Source of the DNA: Gautieria morchelliformis
Taxonomy: Eukaryota; Basidiomycota; Agaricomycetes; Gomphales; Gomphaceae
Assembly (NCBI GenBank): GCA_015179125.1
Contig: WHVA01000099.1
Span: 1-64,000 of the forward strand
Direction of reading: 5' to 3'
Length of the DNA stretch: 64,000 nucleotides
Part shown: one piece after another, positions 20,376 through 30,756 of the stretch
Numbering within the stretch: position 1 is the stretch's first letter
How the letters are laid out: each line of letters begins with the position of its first letter
The notes under the pieces: generated by a model
Databases searched by the model: none
Told to the model about the DNA's origin: nothing
The model's input: the letters and a program-made list of their open reading frames with translations, nothing else
Made by a program: the position numbers and the translations under genes

Positions 20376-22370
20376 CTAGTGGTGTCTAGCCTTCTTGGAC
20401 CCCTTCTGCCCACCTCCCACTCGAAAACAATACCTCTTGCCAGCCTCTTCAAGCTGCTCTATCAGAAACAATGCATCTACTACTTTGAGCTCAAAGGATA
20501 TCTTCAGGGTCTCCAGAGACATCCATGCAATGCGTGTAAGGGTGATATCGAGGCATTCCTCAGCTTCAAATCTGCTGCGCAGAAACTCCCACCTGGTGTA
20601 ATGACTGAGCTCTTGCTTGCCCTTCAACTCCATGAGCCAGTCCTGAATTGTTGGTACAACCTGTGCATGAGTATCAACATTACCAGCGGTACTCATTGTG
20701 GATGCCGGCGAATGAGATCGTTTTGCGGGTTGTGAGGCAGCGCGAAATGCCTGAAACACTTCTGGTGGGAAGTTGATATTGATGGCAGGGGTGGGGTGGG
20801 CTGTTGCAGGGGCTCAGTGCTAGCATACCTCGTTCCACCACGACGTGCGTGGTCAGATGCCGCCGGGTTTGCGCTATAGTGAAAAAATCTGAAATACTCC
20901 ACATTTGGCGGCATATTGAGATCAACGCCCGGTTTATGATCCATCTATTGACAAATAGGTGAGTATACACATGTTATGGAAAGAAAACACAAAACTATAC
21001 CAATTCTAATACCCACACCAGCTCCCCTTCATTGCTGATGACCTTATGGTGCCCATTGAGGGCACGCGCCATGCAAATTGACCCGGCGTGCTGAGCGCAA
21101 GTCCAGACGTCGCGCAGCTTCTCCAGCTGCGCTTTGTATCCATCCAAGTTTGTGGCATTGAGGGCTCGCCTGTCCACGACTTCAGGGTCGACCGGTTCTT
21201 TCTGTGAAAGGAACAGGTTGACGAGTTCTTTCTTTTTAGTCTTCGGTTTACCTGTGGTGCCGGTCTGTGCTTTGACCGCCTCTTCTAAAAATTGAAAGAA
21301 CTGTGAATTAGAGTATATTAGTTTGAATCAATGATGAGAAAGAAAGAAAAGCTGACCTTGGGGGGAAGAACGATGTCGATACAGGCTTCCCTGCCCCTCT
21401 TCGCCACCTGATTTACCCACTCAGCCTTCAAGGCCATCCAGTCGTCCTCAGTCTCCAATGCAAAGCAACACTTTGCTGGGTCCTTGTAGAAATGAGTTAC
21501 GAGGCTGATCCTTTTCTCTTCGGAGATCGCGTACAGGCCGAGTACGAAGTGGAGCGTCCCCTTCACCTCGTCAAGAGTGCTCATCGGATTGACGAGCTGC
21601 GTTCGATGAGCAATCACCCCGATTTGGTTACAGAACGGTATAAGAAATTTCATTTCTATGAAAAAATTAGTCAGTAAGCATAAAATAAGAAAAGAAAAAA
21701 AGGAAACACAAAAGAAAGAAAAATACGCACGGGCAGGCAAAGGATCCTTTGCCACTGCATTGGCTTTGCTCACAGCCTTGCCCTTCTGCTTTGGAGCTGG
21801 AGGTGGAGATGGCGAGGGTTCCATCATACCGTCGCGATCATCATCGCTGCTAGACACTCCCTCCTCATCCACATACTCGATATCATCATCACCGATGTCG
21901 AGTATCTCAGCGTATCCCGGACCATCGTTCACAATGGGGAGGTTGAGCTCGTCCTCATCGTCCTCGGGCACCATGCTGAGGTGCGTCTTGCCTGTGATAT
22001 CAATGGCCTGGCGCGTTTTCGTGGAGGTGGGTTCTTTGGCTGAGACAACAGTACTGGATGCTCTGGATGTGGCGGAGAGAGTAGTGGTGGGGACTTTAGG
22101 TTCGGCGTCAGCCCTGGATTTGGCCGTTGAACGCGGTTTTGACCCGGCCTCAGTGGACGCATTGATGGCGCCATTCCTCTTTGATGGAGGAGGTATCTTG
22201 ATGGGAGGTATGCTTCCCTCACGTATTCGAATGGAGGGAGTACGGCTGCGCCTGCCTTCGATGATAAGGGCAGTGTCAAGTGTGTCGCGCTGACGAGTTT
22301 TGGGGTTGTTTTCAGGGGGCAGCTCCAAAGGAGTGAGAGCTTTAGCAGTTTTTTTCTTGATACCAGCCAT
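20376..22370 (-). CDS. Unrecognised multi-exon gene with possible C-terminal SAM-like helical domain
   Basis: Starts MAGIKKKTAKALTP at 22370. Residues 1-215 are basic, then acidic (PEDDEDELN, DIGDDDIEYVDEEG) and Pro-rich with PAPKQKGKAVSKA, so probably disordered and nuclear. Introns I can place: 21658-21731 (GTGCGT...TCATAG) and about 21299-21357 (GTCAGC...TTCACAG), then one near 20944-20998. The middle exons read MSTLDEVKGTLHFVLGLYAI, DDWMALKAEWVNQVAKRG and KAQLEKLRDVWTCAQHAGS. The last exon (to 20376) has TIQDWLMELKGKQELSHYTR followed by alternating helices, which could be a SAM-type domain. The splice before the last exon is unresolved, so a frameshift there is possible. Function unknown. 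Confidence 0.55.
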
Positions 22371-22959
22371 AATGACGCGATTAGAATGAAGCTTAGTATG
22401 TGTTGAACGCAGCGATGGAGGTCACTACATGGCGCGTAGCGGTCACGTGACGGCGGTCGTGCAACTGTCACAATATCATGCCGGCAAGACTTGCAGATGA
22501 AGCAAGGTACTGTCACATCAATGTAATTAGGGTTTATATAGAGGTTATATTATATTTAAGTCCTTAAACCTGAGGCTTTGGCTATGTAGAAGGCTAAAAA
22601 GGCTGGGAGAAGGCAAACAGACATGCACCCCTCCCCCCTTCCATAACCTGGAGATTACATCATTGTTTTCTATTTCCAACATTTATACATGTATATTACT
22701 ATAATCTGAGAAAGTTACAGACCTTACTGAAAGAATTTGAGTGCATAATGATGCATATAAGTGAAATTATCCAAATATTCAATAACTCAGAATAAGCCAG
22801 GTTTTGTATATCAGAGGGTAGCTACTACATAGTACAGAATATATACAAAGTACCAGCCCTTAATCATCAATTGCTGTGGAGATACAGCTTGATCTTTTCG
22901 AGTGGCACCGGGCGGCATGTATTTCAGACTCCGCCCTATGTACCCGAAACAGCTGTAAT
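22371..22959. other. Intergenic, no gene seen
   Basis: GC-poor sequence with TTTATATAGAGGTTATATTATA near 22535 and no domain-bearing frame. It separates the promoter side of the 22370 gene from the Copia fragment. Confidence 0.4.
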
Positions 22960-24812
22960 ACCCAGAGCTTGGCGCCCCATTCCGGTAAGTTTGACAAATC
23001 TGGCTTTTTATTGAACATGAGCTCATAGGGGGTTTTCCCATCCAATTGGTAAGTGGATGTGCGGTTTTTGAGCCAAACTGCATGCTGAATTGACTCTGGC
23101 CATAGGAACTTGGGTAGATCCGCTGCATAGTGCATGGCGCGTGCATGCTCTATCAATGTGCAGTTCAGGCATTCTGCTACGCCGTTCTGCTCGGGCGTAT
23201 CATGAACGGTAAGGCTTCGGATTATACCTTTCAACTTCAGATGCTGATCGAACTCCTTGGATATATATTCTCCCCCTCGATCGCTTTGGAGTCGTTTGAC
23301 TTTCCTGCCATGCTGTGTCTCTATCCAAGCCTCCATGCTGTGTCTCTATCCAAGCCTCGTACTGCTTGTAGCAAGTAAGTACTTCGCTTTTTCTTTTCAT
23401 TGGTTCGATGTGTGACCAATGAGTGAAATCATCAGTGAAACTGACGAAGTATTCCCTCCCATTGTAGCTCTGAGGTGTGGTAGGCCCCCATACATCGCTA
23501 TGTATCTTTTCGCTGAGCTTTGTAGCTTGCGGCCCTATCCTTTCCCTAGGAATAGGCTTGCGTGTCATTTTCCCTTGTGCGCAAGAGGTACAGAACGTAG
23601 GTACACTCTTCTTATTTACCTTGATGCTGGTGATGACGCCTCTGATTAAGAGGCTTTTTATGGCGTGTGGGGAGATGTGACCCATCCTGCGATGGAGTTC
23701 GTCGATGATGAGGACCTTCTGCACAGCGTTGGCTGATTCCATAGATGATCCATGTTCCACCTTATACAGTCCATCTCTGAGCGGTATCCTGCCCACAGTC
23801 GTACCTTTCACATCTCGGATCATGCAATGCTGATCGCGTAGTAGTACAGCGAATCCAACTTTATCACATCGCACTAGTGATATTAACGTGAATGCCAAGT
23901 CCTGGCAATAAAGTACGTCCTTCAGCATTATATGACTTGTTGCCTTCCCATTTGGAATGGCAACTCGCATGTCTCCAACACCTGTAGCAGTGAAAATGGT
24001 CTGTTCGGCCGTGGCAATTCTACGGGGTGGGATTTCCTTGAAGGTAGTGAACCGATGGCGATCCGGGGACATGTGAGTCAAGGCTCCCGAGTCGTAGACG
24101 TTGACTTCGGTTCCTTTGTGCTTGCTACTCTCCCGAGAGAGTATGTGACCGGCGAATGTGGTGGTGAAGGCCCACTTGCTGTCCTCAGTCACAGCATTTA
24201 CTGACTCGCTCCCCTTCTTTTTATCGCTGTCCTTCTCCTTTTCCCTTTTGATCTACAATCAGCTTTTATATGCCCCTTTTTTCCGCATTTCCAGCACTCA
24301 ATGTCTGACTTCCCAGCATTGTTAGAGCTGTCGGTACGTCTGCTTTTTCCACGACCCTTCATGACTGTGAGTGCGCTCTCAGTAGCCTTAAACTGCCGCT
24401 CCTCTATCTTGAGCCATTCGAACTCGTCGAGTAGACTCTGGGGACCGTATCAGGTGTGAGTGTGACTTGCGCATGCGTAGCTGACAATGAGATAGCGTTG
24501 ATGAGTGGTCGGTACCCTTTTGGCAACGATCCTAGAATCACGGTGACAAGGTCGTCGTCGGTAAGGCCTGCATCCATCCCAGCTAACTGCTCTTGCATTT
24601 TCATGAGAGCTTCGAGGTGGGTGCGAACATTCGACTCATCCTCACACTTCATCTCGTACATCCTGCGCCGTATATCAACCTTGACAGTGAGAGCTCTACT
24701 CTCGTGCTTTGCACATATCGCCTCCCAGATTTCTTTCACTGAACCGAGCTTCCAAACCTCTATCAAGAGTGAGTCCGGTATTGTCATGAAAATCTGTGCA
24801 GTAATTAAGGTA
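22960..24812 (-). pseudogene. Copia-2 family fragment (Gag to integrase), no LTRs
   Basis: Close relative of Copia-2 17860-19660: DSGALTHMSPDRHRF, LHRRMGHISPHAIKSL, SDRGGEYISKEF and KFLWPESIQHAVWLKNRT are shared. Left homology ends near 22960 in KLWVL; right homology ends at 24812 in GCAGTAATTAAGG, where Copia-2 continues with the gag N-terminus. No LTR at either side. Frames are broken near 24200-24400 (including loss of a base in the Lys-rich linker) and at 23334 by a 25-bp tandem duplication. Truncation on both sides suggests deletion after insertion. Confidence 0.85.
23309..23358. repeat. 25-bp perfect tandem duplication within the Copia fragment
   Basis: The unit beginning CATGCTGTGTCTCTATCC and ending AAGCCTC occurs twice in a row, 23309-23333 and 23334-23358; Copia-2 has it once (about 18190). 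It shifts the integrase frame by one base. Confidence 0.93.
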
Positions 24813-25389
24813 TGCATCCCTATCATCCCCATCCTGCCCCGTGCGCGACGCCTACGAGGCAGGACTGGTAGTCGCGGGTGTGTAGACCTGTCCACACTGT
24901 TGTTGATTTTGTGGACCCGGATACAGGTGTAGTGCTTTGTGTAGTGCTAGCAGTGCTTCTGCCACCGTCCTCAGAGCTGTCGTCCGGGTCAGAGCAGTCT
25001 GTCTCTAGTATCACTCGTGGAACACTTTCTCTGGAGTCTGGTGTCCTGTGACAGTCGAGCGGTGTACGACTTGGGCCACCAATACTGCTCTCTCAAGGGA
25101 AAGAATACGACGTGGGTGATCCTGCACGGCGTAGGGAGGCATGCCTGGAGCGGGATCATGGCGGGGACCTATCGGACGGGTATTCATCCGTGGTCGTTGA
25201 TTGCGAGTGGTGTGAGGAGCGCTTGTCCATGAGATGAAGGGGCTGTGAGGAGACTCGTTTATATAGTGGATGTACAGGCTCTTTGAAATAAGGCGCTATT
25301 CTCGGCGTCGTGTGAGCGGTGGTCGCCGTCGCCTTGGGACTGTGGCGGCCCCTGCACGTTTCGGCGCCAATCAGAGCCGCCAGCGTCAG
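24813..25389. other. Intergenic with unconvincing open frames
   Basis: A 71-codon plus-strand frame (25017-25232) and a minus-strand frame (24823-25014) exist, neither with a recognised motif or paralogue. Confidence 0.35.
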
Positions 25390-27060
25390 TTTTCATTTTC
25401 GGAGCCGATCAACGAGTACACCAGGACCTACAATGAGACACGTCCATCGACGCGGTCAACTACCCACGCATATCACCCATCGCAGCCTGATGCGTTTGGA
25501 AATGGATAAAGGGAGGCTGCGCATTTCCCAGCTCAGTTCCTGCACCACCCCTCCTTCATCCCACTCCCCTTCATCTTACGCCACCCCCCCCGTTTCATCT
25601 CACCATGCCGAATGCATCCCGACGGTCGAACCGCCGCTCTTCCAGCCGTGCCGCGCCTGCGGCGGCGGAGACCAACGTCCTCATCGTGACCATCGAGGAT
25701 GATGCGCAGACGGCCAGTACGAGTACGTCGGGAGGCGCCGCGCAGAGGACGGTCGTGCTCCCGAGGGAGCTCCCGGGATACCCGTACCGTGAGGTGTCAG
25801 AAGCCGCGATCGCGGCGATCGAAGGGGAGCTCGGGGACATGCCCGTCGTGTTTTTTCAAGCGTTCATGAGGGAAATGGGCGACAGGTACGTCGCTGCGCG
25901 TGCGCTGCTTGCCACGCATCTGACCGGGCATTTTCAGCCTGCTTCTAGCTACCAACGGCCTGATAACAAGAACATCGATCACGGGGCCAATCCCACGCGA
26001 GGTGGAGATCACCCTCCCCGACACGTTGGACGTGAGCGACACCCCGACGCACGTCCTCGCCATCTGCGCATCCACGCCCGCTGACCAGACGGTGCCTATC
26101 ACGCTCTACCCCGTGCACGCCCCCGTGCTCGTCGCGCACTGCGCGAACCTCGCACTCCCCCCCGGGGGTGTCCGCCCCCTCGTCCTCGAGGCGCACTCCC
26201 CGAACCTCCCGCTCCCCCCTGCGGGCATCCGCCGCCTCGCCCTTCCCGTCCACGCCATCCGCCTCCCCAGCCCCCCCACCTTCCACCACGTCTTGCAGTA
26301 CGTATACACAGGCCGCCCGGAGCCGCTCCTCATGGCGCTCCTGCCGCTCTCTGGGGGCATGTCGTCTGAGGCGCCTCATGCATACAGGATGCGAGCCGTG
26401 GAGACGCACACGCTCCCGGAGTTGCTGGAGTTTGCGTATACGGTGCAGGGCGTGTGGGACAATGTGGGGATGCTGGGCGTGTGCGACGACACGCTGTCGG
26501 AAGTGGTGTGGTGTGCGTGGGTGATGTTGTTGAAGATCCTCGAAATGAAGATGGAGGCGCAATGAGCGTTGAGCGATGGACTAGCCCGGTTTGGGCTGGG
26601 TGAAGAGTTAGTACGAAGTACGCGTAAACTACGATGAAATTTATAGGAGATTTTTTCATGTACAGAGTGTGTCCTGAATGAAGCCGGGACTCGTGCTTGG
26701 TCCAGTTACATTCATTATGCAACGCAAAAGTAGACGGATCGATCCACAAGGTTATATATGTAAAGCATTTCCCATGTTGTGTGGCGAGTGTGGCCTCACG
26801 TGACGCCCAGTCCATCGATAAGTAATGTTTACAGCCACAGCTAGCCTCGTAAATCTCGACGTGACACTTTATCTTCCTCCGTCCGTCACCGACGCCAACG
26901 GGTTCCTTCCGGTATGGTCCACCTGGTGCCCACGGCGAGATGCGAGCGATTGCCCAGAATGCGTACAAAGGAGCACAACACAGCGTGGGTATGAAAGTGC
27001 CACGAGGATGGCAGCGTCTCCCCTACACTGCAGGAACAGCGCCCCCTGAAAATCAGTACA
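25390..27060. repeat. Segmental duplication, copy 1 (partner about 54050-55640)
   Basis: Direct repeat covering promoter, Clp1-like gene and downstream DNA. Shared upstream phrase CAGGACCTACAATGAGACAC-like (25423-25445 and 54080-54102) and GATGCGTTTGGAAATGGATA. Shared downstream TGGACTAGCCCGGTTTGGGC, TAGGAGATTTTTTCATGTAC and TGTGGCCTCACGTGACGCCC. Copy 2 has a ~60-bp deletion after GCCGGGAC. Confidence 0.88.
25605..26565 (+). CDS. Clp1 (clampless1)-like protein, paralogue 1
   Basis: Two exons, 25605-25885 and 25938-26565, with a 52-nt intron (GTACGT...TTTTCAG, branch CTGAC), giving 302 residues. N-terminus is Ser/Arg/Ala-rich; residues ~50-90 hold LPRELPGYPYREVSEAAIAA. The C-terminal two thirds follow the pattern I associate with basidiomycete Clp1: EITLPDT, THVLAICAS, ITLYPVHAPVLVAHC, LPSPPTFHHVLQYVYTGR and GVWDNVGMLGVCDDTLSEVV. 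A ~20-residue unit (ANLALP...GVRPLVLEAHS / PNLPLP...GIRRLALPVHA) is tandemly repeated. Clp1 is required for clamp-cell development in Coprinopsis and for the dikaryotic programme in Ustilago. Family assignment is from remembered consensus; a search could overturn it. Confidence 0.68.
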
Positions 27061-27849
27061 TTTGGCGCCTGGAGAATCAGTTCATAAGGGACTGCTAAGA
27101 AGTTCAAAAGGAGCTTGGAACTGGCTACCTCAAGTTTTTTACCTCCAATCGGCACACCCTGAAATTCAGTAGTGATCATGAACATTTTAGTGCATTTAGT
27201 GGCTTGCCGGCAGCGGTCTTTGCGCGGTATCCAAGTGCTTTTGGGACTTGTATGTAGCCACAAATGAACTTTATTTCAGGTCATAAATACAGGGCGGGCG
27301 ATCACAGCAAAGCGTAGGAGCGAACATCGAGTACGCAATAGAGAGCAAAAATCAGAGCTAGACGGATAATCGAATGTCCAAGTCGGGCGTGCAGAGTCGA
27401 GCGTCGTTGTTGAACGTGCCGGGAATCGAAGTGATTAGGGAATCGAGATGGGTCAAGCGAGCTTGGCATCTAGGATAAGTCATGCATGCAGGGAATATAT
27501 CCAAAGCAAGTCGCGTGTGGCGGAAAACAACGCGTCAGCAATTGAGAGCGAGATGAAAGATTATCGGAATACAACGAAGAGGCAACAGCGAGTGGAACGT
27601 TGAAGCATATTCAAGCTTTCAAGACACTTGACGGTGAGTTTGTAGTGTCCTTCAGAAGGATATACCCCGTGCGCCTCACAGCGCTTCGGATCGACGATGA
27701 AATCACGAAATGAGGCGTGAAAAATCGTCACCTGGCCATCATCTTTATAAGGATTACCAAATACCGAAAGAAATTGGGAGAGATCCCTGTCAGTCGCAGA
27801 TTATTTCGTTTGGAGCAGGGACGTAATGCCGGCCTTGGATAGTGGTGTG
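26566..27849. other. 3' flank of the Clp1-like gene and intergenic DNA
   Basis: 26566-27060 belongs to the duplicated segment. 27060-27849 shows no gene, only weak short frames. Confidence 0.5.
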
Positions 27850-28958
27850 TTAAGACATCACTGCCGACAGTAAATCCATTCTTCTCGACACCTCCCAATC
27901 CTCCGTGCTGGGAGGGAATGCTCGGGACATAATGTGGTTGTAGAGCTGATCGAGTGGGCCAGTCTGTGACGGTGTAGGTCGAGTTGACCCCAGCGCGTTG
28001 ATCTGCTGCAAGCGCTCCTTAAAGTCGAATCTAGGGTCATTGATATATCGCACGGCAGTTGCTGCGTAAATGAATAGTTTGTCCGACCGTTCGAGCAGGA
28101 TTGATAAGTCGTTATTGGGCGGCCAGTCTCGTTCGTCCGTGGCTAGTTTTGATAAAGAACTCTTCGAATATTAGCCTGCACATGGGCTTTGGGGATTTCG
28201 TGCAGCTGAACGACCTTGACATTCGGCGATGAGAGAAAGGTGTCCCGTATTTGCGGCTCGGGTCAGCCTGCAATTAGAAATTTGAGGGAAATATCCGATT
28301 CAAGGGTGAGAACTGCCTTGATCAATTATTCCACGGTCGACTGATCGGTACATTCATCGATAGCGTCGATAACGACAATTTTAAGCCTCTCCACAGATCC
28401 ACGACTGGCGTCCCGAAATGGATGAACAAGCAGACAGCGGAACTGTTCAAGCAACGTGTCAGTGGCCACATCAGGATTGCTTCGGAGAACCTCACATATC
28501 GCTGATCTGATCTGGGGGGATATTCAACCAAGCATACGTGCAATAGTAGGCACGATGAGACGTGCGTCACGACATGAGTCAGAGTCGGAACAGAAGAAAC
28601 TGGCCCCCAGCTTCAGCTTCTTGTCCATTCGCTCGCTGAAGGTGACAGCAACGCTGGACTTTCCTATGCCTGCCATCCCGCCGAGCCAACAGACATTAGG
28701 AGCTGTGTCATCCTCAGCCCATCTCTCTAGATCATCCAAGACGTTTACAGGAGTGTCCTCCATGCAACCTGCGAATTCGCTCCCCTGTCCGTGGTGTGAT
28801 TTGTAAGACACATCATAAGCTGACTTGAGACTCCCTGAAAAATACACGTTTAATAACCACCCCATCGTATTGCAGCGGCAAGCTTACAAAAACATCATCC
28901 TAAAGGAAGTATTTCAATACTGAATGATCAAAAACTGTTTCGGTGGGGAAGGTGGTGT
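27850..28958 (-). pseudogene. NACHT NTPase (NLR-type) pseudogene, main part
   Basis: Walker A loop WLGGMAGIGKSSVAVTF near 28680, followed by LGASFFCSDSDSCRDARL, then a Walker B segment LKIVVIDAIDEC at about 28360-28395, both typical of fungal NACHT proteins. Further on come KVVQLHEIPKAHVQANIRR and SDKLFIYAATAVRYINDPRF. Premature TAA (about 28328, after DQSTVE) and TGA (about 28267, before PEPQIR, where relatives have Arg) stop the frame; the C-terminus ends at 27850. Fungal NLRs are cytosolic STAND proteins involved in non-self recognition. No repeat domain is visible downstream. Confidence 0.82.
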
Positions 28959-28959
28959 T

Positions 28960-30330
28960 TAGGGATGCACACCGTCCGTATTATGGCCACGGCCATATAA
29001 TGTACGGCGGGTTGACGGATACGGCAGACTGTATGCTGTCCGTATGATCAAGACCTCTCCCCTCTGACGGTACGGTACGGCACCGTACCGGCCGTATTAC
29101 GGTTGATGGCAATATTATACGGTGGGGCTATTGGAAGATCGGTTAGTGACCGATCCACGTAGACTATGATGTTTCATTATATTAGTATGCTCGCCTATGC
29201 GGCCTACACAGGTAGCTGCGCTTTATGTCAGCCTATGCAGACTAATTAGGCATGCCCGATGTGTATGTGCCAGCAGTAGTGCCCGTCAGGTGCTGTGTTT
29301 TTGGCTCGGCTTGTTAGAATAAATGGATAGCTATATCACACAGTATTCTAAGGTCTATACAATCGTCTAACTGAGCTAACATCTGGGAGAAATGATCCAT
29401 GCACCAGTAACAGTGCCTGCCCTGGAAAGCAGGCACCTGGGCCCTGGTCAGAAGAAATATTGCTATGGGACTAATAGATCCATACAGAGACATCGGACAC
29501 GATGGAGATTACAGTACACTGTCCTATCTATGGACATACTGAATAGCTACCTCAGGAGAGAGGTACAGAGATGGCAAATGCCTTGCCAAGGCTGCTGTAG
29601 GCACACAGCACAGGACACACATGATTTCTTTTCTATTCTATTCCCCTGACCAGCTCCACTAATTACGAGCTATATTACATGTTGAAAGGGGCTTTGTACA
29701 TTGCTCCAAGGTCCCATCTTAGATACTTGTCAGTAGGACAAGTATCCCCATCATTGTGCCTGCTCCACAGCTGTATGCAGACTGTGGAGAATTTCCACAT
29801 TATCCTGACCCATTCTGTTACTATCTTGAACACTGGTACTCACTACTATTTTAGTATAAGTAGCTACCATAAATGTATGAACAAAACATCCAGAATATTA
29901 CCCAGAACAATCCAGAATTGCTGTTTTTGATCTGACTGTTCTTCAGATCGACACCAATCTTCTATCGACTCGGTCACGTGACCTACATCAATCAGTGACG
30001 CACTCGCTCCACAGAGCTTAGTCAGCTCATGCATATACCGTGTACAGGGGTGCACGAAGAGTCCCAACTCCCTGAGTCATCAAATCTATCAATTCTGATA
30101 TATATAATCTATTTTTCCTAAAACGGCTAACATATTTTCAGCGTTTACCGATGCATGCCGTATACATACCGTACATACCGTACACGGCCGTATTTGTACA
30201 GTATATATGGTGTCAAACCGTACTGTATACCGTACCGTCGGCACAGCACACCGAGCCTCGACGGTACGGGTGCCGTGGCCGTAATACAGCACCGTACAGC
30301 CATGGATGTACAGCACGGTGTGCATCCCTA
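28960..30330. mobile_element. Non-autonomous hAT-type DNA transposon (1371 bp)
   Basis: Terminal inverted repeats TAGGGATGCACACCGT at both ends and a perfect 8-bp target duplication GTGGTGTT (28952-28959 and 30331-30338), both diagnostic of hAT. Subterminal zones (28990-29115 and 30145-30310) are packed with CCGTA/TACGG words, a usual arrangement for hAT transposase binding. No transposase frame. Carries a degenerate piece of the 12922/43599 LTR-like repeat internally. Confidence 0.88.
29690..30040 (+). repeat. Degenerate fragment of the LTR-like repeat inside the hAT element
   Basis: Collinear landmarks with 44131-44580: GGGGCTTTGTA, ATCTTGAACACT, TAGTATAAxTAGCTA, AAATGTATGAAC, ATCGACACCA, CGGTCACGTGACC and GCTTAGTCAGC. 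Spacing and many bases differ, so this copy is much older than the 12922/43599 pair. Confidence 0.7.
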
Positions 30331-30338
30331 GTGGTGTT

Positions 30339-30505
30339 ACCTGCAAAATCTGTGCCACATTTGCATCCATGTGGAGCAGGGTATCCATCTGCGCTGAGTT
30401 AAGCAACCGAACATCTCTGAATAAGCACGATGAAGATAATGACCCACCTCAAACACATCCAACAGGAGACTGATCTTACCGGGCCGTGTAGTCTTGATGC
30501 GGAGT
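30339..30505 (-). pseudogene. NLR N-terminal exons, cut on both sides
   Basis: Minus strand reads KTTRPGKISLLLDVFE then a GTGGGT...TTCAG intron, then an exon ending DANVAQILQ immediately before GTAAC, the donor into which the hAT element inserted. LLLDVFE is common at the start of basidiomycete NLRs. The upstream side is cut by Gypsy-2 and resumes at 40194. Confidence 0.55.
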
Positions 30506-30720
30506 TGTAAAGGATGTCGATCTTAAGACCTTGTATCACAAGGGCACTACAGAACTTGACCAATGAGTGGTATTCTGAATGCTACGTAGTGACAGGTAAG
30601 AGTAAGATGCGATGGGAACCGCTGGCCGGTTCCCACGCATAAACTATACAGTGGGTCCCTAAGGGGCCCACTGGGAGTATGTAATAACTATTGTACATGT
30701 AGACACACGGGTTATTTACA
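30506..30720 (-). repeat. Gypsy-2 3' LTR (215 bp)
   Basis: Minus strand TGTAAATAACCCGTGTG at the start and CATCCTTTACA at the end. Preceded by the polypurine tract at 30721-30731. Contains the palindromic GGGAACCGCTGGCCGGTTCCC at about 30612. Confidence 0.93.
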
Positions 30721-30756
30721 CCCTCCCCCTCTATAGACAACTATAGGGGTCAACTA

